A stretch of 64,000 nt of DNA from Microstegium vimineum (lineage: Eukaryota > Streptophyta > Magnoliopsida > Poales > Poaceae), in the NCBI GenBank assembly GCA_022036555.1, contig CM039134.1:10912818-10976817 (forward strand). Reading direction: 5' to 3'. Position numbers and translations under genes: made by a program. The notes beneath the pieces are model-generated. The model saw only the letters and a program-made list of their open reading frames with translations. It did not search any database and was not told where the DNA came from. Positions within the stretch are counted from its first letter, which is position 1. Each line of letters starts with the position of its first letter. This document shows, piece after piece, positions 56,751 to 64,000 of this stretch.

Positions 56751-57257
56751 TGGTTCTTCAGGATATTTGAATGTTCTGGAATAATCATGATGCTTTTACC
56801 GTTATTGCTAAAGACAGTAGCTAAATAATCTCAGTGTTACACAAGGCAAGTACAACTAGACTACGGAAGAGGTAACTACATGTGTAGAAATTACTCCCGT
56901 TTTACGATTCGGCGTTTCTCTCTTTTTTTCCCTTCACCAGTACAGTTTCCAACGACTAGAGTCAAATACAGCCAATTTTTTCTTCATGAATACACAGCAG
57001 TACCTCTGTACATGCAGGGCATAGTGGTTGTATGAAACATTATATTGGAGTACTTGACAAGTACAACTAGTACTACAGAAGCCATGGGATGTGAGTAACT
57101 GATTATAGCAGAGAAAAAGTACTCAACTTGAAAGCACTGTCTCGAATGCTGAAGGGAGAGCCTGAATAATGTCAATTGAAGGGACCAGGGCACACGGGGA
57201 TCCACAGGTAGAAGAATGCTCTATAAATATGTATCACTCATGGGGCTGCAAAATGCA

Positions 57258-57440
57258 ATGAACTGTGTTAGCATGATCCAACATAGAAATAGTAACGCAA
57301 GCCACACAACAAGCGAGGGAGATGATGGTGGATTGGTAGGTAATGTAGGGAGTCCGAGTTGCACACTTACGGGCTTGGAAGGCATCATGAAACCAGACGT
57401 TGCTTGCTCCTCAAATCGTCACTTACTTTACTTCTATTAA
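57258..57440 (+). CDS. Small ORF of unit alpha-4, unknown product
   Basis: 60 codons, almost identical to the alpha-1 product (differences near residues 16-18, SHTT). Same TATA spacing and same overlapping ATGCAATGA. The high identity points to recent block duplication or gene conversion, so conservation here says little about selection. Confidence 0.3.
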   Translation: MNCVSMIQHRNSNASHTTSEGDDGGLVGNVGSPSCTLTGLEGIMKPDVACSSNRHLLYFY

Positions 57441-57591
57441 CATTTTGTGTATCTTGTGGCATATCCTGAAACGCTCGTCATCATAATTCATGAAACATCG
57501 GGTCAGGAGGAGCACAATAGGATGCAAAGAGAAACCAATAGCGTGACCCGCTTCAATTCACCTTCTTAGTCACTGTGTTCTAGGAACACAG

Positions 57592-57780
57592 GTGGCGCAG
57601 ATCAAGGCGTCAAATACTGAGGCTGGGGCGTCGGGCAGTGCCTGCTTGAAGGAACGGACGGAGCTGCTGATATCCAGGATTCACCACTTTGGAAGAAGAG
57701 AGCTTGTGCTGTTGTGCAGGCTTGCAAGTCAGATTCCATATCCAAGTAGGCCGCAAGTTAGGGATGTGTCCGATGCCTAA
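57592..57780 (+). CDS. Second small ORF of unit alpha-4, unknown product
   Basis: 62 codons, like 28981-29187 (QIKASNTEAGASGSACLK, RRELVLLCRLASQ) but ending earlier. It may be an exon of the unit rather than a gene. Confidence 0.25.
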   Translation: MAQIKASNTEAGASGSACLKERTELLISRIHHFGRRELVLLCRLASQIPYPSRPQVRDVSDA

Positions 57781-58477
57781 GAGTTTGCTGGAGCTAGGAT
57801 TAACTTGGTACTATTACTAATAATGGTCTGCTTGTGCTCAAAATGATATGGTCAAAAGTCCCGGTTATAGTTACATGCAAAAGTTCCCTAAGCTTTATTT
57901 AATTAAATGTAAAATGGTTCTTGAGTTTAGCTTGAGATGCCATCTAAGTTCCTAAACTTCCAAAAATGCACTTCAAAGTCTCAACTTACTAATCATGCTA
58001 CCAAAGGTCCAAATCACCCTAACTTGAGTTAATCCACTAGCGTACCATGCTGATTGTATGATGAAATGGTATTGATATGTGTTTCGACATGTCGCTCTCA
58101 TCTCCTATCGCCCTACCGGCATGTGGTCCCCTATCTAGATGCCATGTCATTAGTGTCAATATGTAGTCAATTATTTTCTTCATGAATACAGAGCGGCAGC
58201 TCTGTACATGCAGAGCGTAGTGGTTGTGTGAACCATTAACTGACTAGTACAACTAGCAGTCTCGCAGCATATTATTACCAAAGAAATCATGTGATGCGAG
58301 TTACTGATTACCAAAGAAAAGTACTGAACTTGAAGGCACTATCTCAAGAACGCTGAAGGGACGGCCTGAATAATGTCAATTTGAAGGGACCAGGCCAGCA
58401 GGGCACAAGGGATCCGCAGGAAGAAAAGTACTCTATAAATACTATCGGTTGTATCACTCCCGAGGCAGCAAAACACA

Positions 58478-58621
58478 ATGAACAGTGTTCGCATCCAACA
58501 CAGAAATAACAATGCAGGCAAAGGAGATGGTATTGTGGATAGGGCTAGCTGCACACTTACAGGCTTGGAAGGCATCATGAAACTTGAGGTTCATCATCAG
58601 ATCGTCTCTTACTTCTACTAG
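58478..58621 (+). CDS. Small ORF of unit beta-3, unknown product
   Basis: 47 codons; starts MNSVRIQHRNNNAGKGDG, contains CTLTGLEGIMKLEVHHQ and ends VSYFY. It is the only beta copy without a disruption. It shares the N-terminal MN.VRIQ.R and central GLxGIMKLEV with gamma-2. TATA box 37 bp upstream. Function unknown. Confidence 0.3.
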   Translation: MNSVRIQHRNNNAGKGDGIVDRASCTLTGLEGIMKLEVHHQIVSYFY

Positions 58622-59339
58622 TAACATTTTGCTGTATGTATGGCACATCCTGAAATATTTGTCGTCGTCATCCATGAAACATCAGGTCATGACGACCTGG
58701 GATGGAGGCATCGAGTGCGTGGTCCATTTCCGTCCACCTCGCTACTCACCTTCTCCGAGGAAGACAGGCAGCGTCGACGGCTCATCACGTAGATCGAGGC
58801 GTCAAATACTGAGGCAGTGCACCGGGCAGTGCTTGCTTGAAGGGACGAATTAGCTGCGTATTTCGAACACTCCCTGCTTTCGAAAGAGAGCTTGTGCGGT
58901 TGTGAAGGATGGGAATTCAGGTTTCATATCTAGGTCTCAGGACTCAGGAGAGGTCTGAGGATCTGAGCAACAATGCGCGTGTGTTCGTGACGTCATTAGC
59001 AAATCACGGCCGTTTGAACGTCTGAATTTCCATAAAGCATTTTTGATTCAGTCTTGGAGCTGTTGGGCATGCTATGCAATGGAATCAAGGCATGTTTTAG
59101 TCCCAGGGATAAACCCACAGTCCATGTGTGCCGCAAATGATCCATGCGCCTTTTGTTTCTGCTTTATCATCAATTTTCACACTTTTGAAAACTGAAGGAA
59201 ATGAGATGGTTTTTTCTGTACCGAGACCCAATCCACGAAACCAACTAGACATACTTTTGGTTTTCGCGGAAATTCACGGGCCTGAACATTTATCGGCTTC
59301 GTTTCTCGCCGCAATGCTGAAAATTTTACAAATAACTGC

Positions 59340-59815
59340 CTCGAATTCTGTTAGGCGCCAAGGACCTCAGCTTGATGAACGTTTTCCTAATGCTTTCCCT
59401 CTATCAGGCAACCACGTGTCCACGACAATCATCATTGGCAATGGCAAGCGCAGCTCCTTTTGGCATGACACATGGGCTGGGGATGAAGCACTGGCGCCTG
59501 GCGGATCGTTTTCCTGCTCTATAACTTCCTGGTTGAACGAGTCTCTGTGCAGGCGGTCGGTGCAGTTGAGGAAGCTCGGCAACTGCTTGAAAATTGTCAG
59601 TTCAGTGGCATGGAGGATGGCAGACAAGGCGCCTTCTGTTTACCACGTGGCAAATTTGACTCAGGAGGTCTATATAGGCTTCTAAAATCAAGGGATGGCA
59701 CACCTTTCCGGCGGCCAAATTTGTTGGGATAGTTATGCCCAGAGACAAGTTCAGTCCTCTATATGGTTGTTGATGCAAGGGAGGATTCAGAGCAGGTCTA
59801 ATCTCCTGAAAAACA
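59340..59815 (+). pseudogene. LINE 3' fragment in beta-3
   Basis: Same remnant as in beta-1 and beta-2, and the least deleted copy: GNGKRSSFWHDTWAGDEAL is followed by a segment lost from the others, then the WLLMQGRIQSRSNLLKK-type end. Confidence 0.82.
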
Positions 59816-59832
59816 TGTAGTGGGATTGTACA

Positions 59833-60690
59833 GTTTTTTTCTTCATGAATACAGATGGGTACCTCTGTACTTGCAGGGCGTAGTGGTTCAGTGAAACATT
59901 ACCTGACTAGTACAACTAATATATAGCAGTCTCGTAGCATATTATTAATGAAAAAACAATGAAAGTTTCTTTTAGAAGAGGACTTCATCATCACTACCGA
60001 GTACAGAAGACATGTGATGCGAGTAAGTGATCAGAACAGAGAAAAGTACTGAACTTGAAAGCACTATCTCAAGAATGTTGAAGGGACGATCTGAAATAAT
60101 GTCAATTTGAAGGGCCCAGCAGGGCACAAGCCACAAGGCACCCTCAGGAAGAAGAGTACTCTATAAATACTACCGGCTCTGTCACTCACTCCTGGATCTG
60201 CAAATTGCAATGAACGGTGTTCGCATCCAACGCAGAAGTAGCAACGCAAGCGAGGGAGATGGTAGTGTAGACAGCGCTAGCTAGCTAGCTACACACTTGC
60301 AGGCTTGGGAGGCATCATGAAACTTGAGGTTGGATCGTCTCTTACTTCTCTTCATTCTACTAGCTAGTAACATTTTGCGTATGTATATATATGGCATATC
60401 GATCCTAAAACATCTGTTGTCATCCTCGTCGTCCATGAAACATCAGGTCATGAGGAGCACACTAGGATGCAGGCTTCCAGTGTGCAGTGGTGCGAGCAGC
60501 TTCGACTCACCCTGCTTCTCGATCGCCATCTGCTAGGAAGAGGGCTGGCGCAGATCAAGCGTCAGACACCGAGGCGGTCAGGCGGGGGTACCGGGCAGAG
60601 CTTGATTGAAGCAACAAGCTGCTGAACTCCATCGACCCCTTCTTCAAAAGAGAGCTAGTGCTGTCGTGGAGGCTGGGAGTCCAGATTTGG
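59833..60690 (+). repeat. Array unit gamma-3
   Basis: TATAAATA at 60162-60169. The small ORF from 60210 is stopped by a TAG inside a GCTAGC repeat that has expanded compared with gamma-2. It ends with the AELVL.WRLG-type segment near 60650. Confidence 0.85.
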
Positions 60691-61211
60691 GTTCAGGAGC
60701 TTCGTTGCAAGCAATGGTGGCATGCATAATTTTCTTAGGCGAGGTCACATAATTTTCCCTCTAAACGTACGTTCCCTTTCCTAGTACATTTTTGTAAACT
60801 TACAGGAACGAAGAAACCAAACAGCTCAAGTGACGGTCACGAGTCGAAGCGTGGTACTCCCTCCATACTAAAAAAGATTGTCGTTTAGAACAAGATTTTA
60901 GTTAAACATTAGGAATATAAAATCATGGATAACTTTTAAGTCGTTGAGTTTGAAAATATCAAAATCATATCAATAGATTTGTCTTGAATACTTTTATAAA
61001 AGTATACATATGTTATATTTCAATAAATATTTTTTAAAAAAAAATGGTCAAAGTTACACTTTGGAGGTCGTGTCGTTTTCTAAAACGACAAATTTTTTTA
61101 GTATGAAGGAAGTATAGAACTAACACGAAGGCGCGCAAGAATATACTACACTATACAAGACCCTCTTACATAGTCTGTTGCCCACTTGGGCATGCACAGG
61201 CGTGTAGTACT
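60691..61211 (+). repeat. Block 3 tail, first part
   Basis: Matches pieces of 31870-32290 (GGTCACATAATTTTCCCTCT, CCAAACAGCTCAA). It contains a MITE at 60857-61112. No gene. Confidence 0.7.
60857..61112. mobile_element. Stowaway/Mariner-type MITE
   Basis: Ends CTCCCTCCATACTAAAAAAG and its near-inverse (TTTTTAGTATGAAGGAAG), flanked by TA on both sides (60855-60856 and 61113-61114). 256 bp, no coding. Confidence 0.8.
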
Positions 61212-62380
61212 CACTACTACAGATTTTAACATCACTGCTGGCCTATTACTGCTGGGTCTGGCAAAACCGGCAGTGATGAATCTTCACTGCCGGTTCCAGC
61301 CACGAACCGGCAGTGAAGGTCCTCATCACTGCCGGTTCGTAATTTGAAAAATTAGATTTGTAAATTGATTGTTTGAGCCACTAAACGAATTCAAATGAAA
61401 AAGTTGTGAACTACAAAGTTTCATAACTTTTCGAGATCTACAACTTTCATATAGCAAGTTTTTTTCATCCGAGGTCGTTTACAAAAATTTCAATTTCAAA
61501 TTTGACGCATTCGAACATATTTTTCGGCCACTAAACGATTTCAAATGAAAAGATTGTGAACTACAAAGTTTCATAACTTTTCGAGATCTACAACTTTTAT
61601 GTAGAAAGTTTTTTCCATCCGAGGTCGTTTACAAAAATAAAAAAACTCAACTCTACAGGTATATCAGTGCCGGTTCCAGCCACGAACCGGCAGTGATGAG
61701 AAGCTTCACTGCCGGATCGTGGCTGAAACTGACAGCGATATACCTATACCGTTATTTTTTTTGATTTTTGTAAACTACCTCTGATGGAAAAACTTTGTAC
61801 ATGAAAGTTGTAGATCTCGAAAAGTTATGAAACTTTTTAGTTCACAACTTTTTCATTTGAAATCATATTGTCATCGAAAAATACGTTTGAATGTGTCAAA
61901 TTTGAAATTCAAATTTTTGTAAACGACCTCGGATGAAAAAACTTGCTACATGAAAGTTGTAGATCTCGAAAAGTTATGAAACTTTGTAGTTCACAACTTT
62001 TTTCATTTGAATTCATTTAGTGGCTCAAACAATTATTTTACACTCGGTTTAGTATAGAATATGAAGAAGTACTAACGAATCTAGACACAAATGAGTCATG
62101 GGTGGAGTGGTAGAGGAGGTACCACGCGAGAGTGAGGTCTCAGGTTCGAATCCTGGTCGGAGTGCGTTTGTGAATTTTTTGTCCCAGAATTAATACTGGG
62201 CTTCTTCCAGAATTTAATTCTTTTTTTTCGATTTTAAAAACACGATTTTGTTTTGGAATCCATCACTACGAACCGACAGTGATGTGAACCCTCATCACTG
62301 CCGAAAGCTCAGTGCCGGTTCAAAATCCAATAGTGATGCAGGATTTTAAACCGACACTGTTTTGACTTTCTGTAGTAGTG
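61212..62380. mobile_element. Non-autonomous CACTA element, foldback type
   Basis: 1169 bp. Ends are CACTACTACAG and CTGTAGTAGTG, with a perfect 3-bp target duplication ACT (61209-61211 and 62381-62383). Subterminal motifs CACTGCCGGTTC occur in both orientations at both ends. Much of the interior is a long inverted repeat (about 61360-61490 against 61915-62035, plus a second copy at 61520-61635). A tRNA-like segment lies near 62100. No protein-coding capacity. Confidence 0.93.
62097..62165 (+). other. tRNA-like sequence with Pol III B box
   Basis: Contains an exact B-box GGTTCGAATCC and a plausible T arm (TCAGG-TTCGAAT-CCTGG). An A-box-like TGGTAGAGGAGG lies upstream. The acceptor stem does not pair, so it is not a functional tRNA. 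It could be a tRNA relic or an internal Pol III promoter. Confidence 0.55.
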
Positions 62381-63050
62381 ACTGGTACATTGGTACCACA
62401 CACATGCCCAGATCATGAGCCGGCCGGCAGTGTCCAGCGGCACCTCATCGTCATAATCCAAAATCTCCCTCATCATTGTCACAGATGATTGGGCCGCTAG
62501 CTAGTGCTGTCCGTCTAAATTAAACCCATCAGAGAATCAGATCTCAGGCCAGCGCCAGTCCACGTTCCACAACGACCCGTCGTCGTCGTACATACTCCTA
62601 CTATTCCATTGCTGCTAGCTGCTTTTCAGCTTAACCATGATCTCCAAGAAAGCAAGCAAAGCAATGTAACCCCTCTGACCCAACCAAATCTTGCTGTGCG
62701 GCGCCGCGATCCATCTCTCGCTCGCTGTGGCGTGCACTCTTCGTCAATCATTGGCCGGGGTGCCCAAGACGGAGGAGGAAAGAGACGCTAGCTTGTTCCT
62801 GTTCACAACGTGCGTGCTTGCGTGGTCTCTTCAATGGCATGTGGCTATTATCTTTCTTGCCGCTGCTAAGTACGGTGCAGCTGCTCAGCTCAGGCATGTG
62901 AGGACGGTGCCGTTCCGGCCGGCAATCATACCTGAGACGACACCGTGCCCACCCAGCCTTTTAGGTGAGCGAAATCTTTGTTTACCAAACGGCCCAAATG
63001 GCATCCTCCCAACGATTCCTCAGCTTAGCTAATGGCGCGTGGTTACGTTT
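62381..63050 (+). repeat. Block 3 tail, second part
   Basis: Matches 32320-32664 and 39116-39450 of the block 1 tail, and shows the empty site of the LINE insertion at about 62780-62795. Confidence 0.85.
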
Positions 63051-64000
63051 ATTTAAATATAAACTCAAGGACGAGTGCAACAATTTACTGTATTTATAGA
63101 CTAATGTGACCCGAACAAAAGCTATAGTTTTTTTTTTCTTTTAAACGTCTATAAAATTTCTTAGATGGGATATATATCTCTACACACACACAAGTGTTAT
63201 TCTACACCAAACTATTATACTAGAATTCAGTATTGTTAAGTAGTCACGTATCAGTATTATTCAGTATTTTTATGGTGCTACGTGCAGTGTAGTACTGACT
63301 ATTTTTATGGTGCTACGTGCAGTGTAGTACCGACTCTCAGTATTTTTTTAAATCAGTTTTGCCTTGTGGTGTAGATATATTCTTGGTTTCATTGTATATA
63401 TCGTCTTCTTCATACGCCCCTATATTGCATCTATCTACACTAATGACTCCGATATAGCTATAGTCGTTGATACGCTCAAAACTAATCTCGCTCTCTCTCT
63501 TATTTTCTCCCCTGACTCATGGCCCATATGACAATCCATGTAGCCTTCCACTGTTTTTTTTGGTGAGCTTCATTCTCCAATAAAACCACTATGCAGCAAT
63601 CCTATCATATAGTTGTTTAATTTCTCAGCATCTTCTAAATTTAAATTTTGGATCATGTTGTATATTCTTCTTGCGGAATGATGTTTATACTTGTGGTACT
63701 ATGTTTGTTTGTGCTTGTGACTTGCTTCTCATAAAGGAAACGACTTGGTGCCCGTTACATTGGTCGTGAGCTTCTCAAGCATGTGCATTGTTAGTGTCTC
63801 GTATGCACACGATTGTTGAACCATCAACATATGGCGTAGTTTTAGCCTCTTCTTCTCATATTCCTATAGCCATGGTTTGTATCAAATAACATAGAGCTAA
63901 ATACATCCTAGGTCCACTAAATTTTGCTTGTGTGACACCTATCTAGGTTTATAACTTTTGAAAGCTAGTGCAATTTTGGCTCCCTAAACTTTTAAGTGGT
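63051..64000. other. AT-rich right edge of the window
   Basis: No gene supported. A perfect-looking 35-bp tandem duplication (TATTTTTATGGTGCTACGTG...) lies at 63265-63299 and 63300-63334. The last 100 bp (CCTAGGTCCACTAAATTTTG...) resemble a MITE terminus cut by the window edge. Confidence 0.5.

Larger units (their letters stand above)
56977..58172 (+). repeat. Array unit alpha-4
   Basis: Nearly identical to alpha-1: TATAAATA at 57222-57229, small ORF at 57258-57440, second ORF at 57592-57780. A short deletion is seen after the opening segment. Confidence 0.88.
58173..59832 (+). repeat. Array unit beta-3
   Basis: TATAAATA at 58434-58441 and an intact 47-codon small ORF at 58478-58621. The LINE fragment occupies 59340-59815. 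It shows the empty site of the Mutator-like insertion found in beta-2. Confidence 0.87.

Noticed and set aside
62097..62165. Functional tRNA gene
   Set aside because: B box and T arm are good, but the acceptor stem does not pair and no sound anticodon arm can be drawn.

Overview
This window looks like a repeat-rich nuclear segment of a grass (Poaceae) chromosome. The evidence is intron-containing genes with plant-type splice sites, GC-rich first exons, and dense grass-style transposons (Stowaway MITEs, CACTA, Mutator-like and hAT elements, Helitrons, L1-type LINEs, Ty3/Gypsy and Copia elements) nested in one another. I see no bacterial-style gene organisation. Species cannot be fixed from the sequence alone.

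Layout. 1-5133: most of a decayed CACTA transposon on the minus strand with a broken TNP2-type transposase. 5559-17157: an interrupted LTR-like sequence (limits uncertain) split by a 10.4-kb Ty3/Gypsy element at 6299-16669 (TSD TCCAC). That element carries gag and an Athila-type extra ORF but no pol, and one of its LTRs holds a further solo LTR. 17194-19801: a ten-exon replication protein A large-subunit-like gene with a suspicious in-frame stop near the exon 2 start. 19802-23378: intergenic sequence with MITEs and a (TA)n run. 23379-27306: a seven-exon mitochondrial carrier gene, the only clearly intact conventional gene (332 residues), with two MITEs in its introns.

28300-63050: a tandem segmental array. 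Three blocks, each ordered alpha-beta-gamma-tail, plus one extra broken alpha unit, are built from related TATA-box units. Each unit carries a small ORF whose paralogues share an N-terminal MN.VR.Q.R pattern and a GLxGIMK motif. Between blocks 2 and 3 the array also contains a second copy of the carrier gene's 3' end, so the duplicated segment once included the end of that gene. I do not recognise the small ORFs.

The array is riddled with insertions that can be delimited by target-site duplications. These are: a LINE (32665-39115) split by a CACTA element (33710-39022) which is itself split by a solo LTR (36954-38331); a Helitron-like region (39505-43378) carrying four exons of HMG-CoA synthase and exons of a CDT2/DTL-like WD40 gene; a Mutator-like element (46459-48427) with a hAT MITE inside; a GC-rich insertion at 48584-49383; a short Copia element holding only a gag fragment (51068-52377); a Mutator-like MITE (52892-53929); a hAT element (54074-54941); a Harbinger-type MITE (56264-56475); and a foldback CACTA element containing a tRNA-like Pol III box (61212-62380). 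The functional core is therefore the RPA-like and carrier genes. The rest records repeated transposition, gene-fragment capture and unequal recombination, with the small-ORF array the most novel unexplained component.
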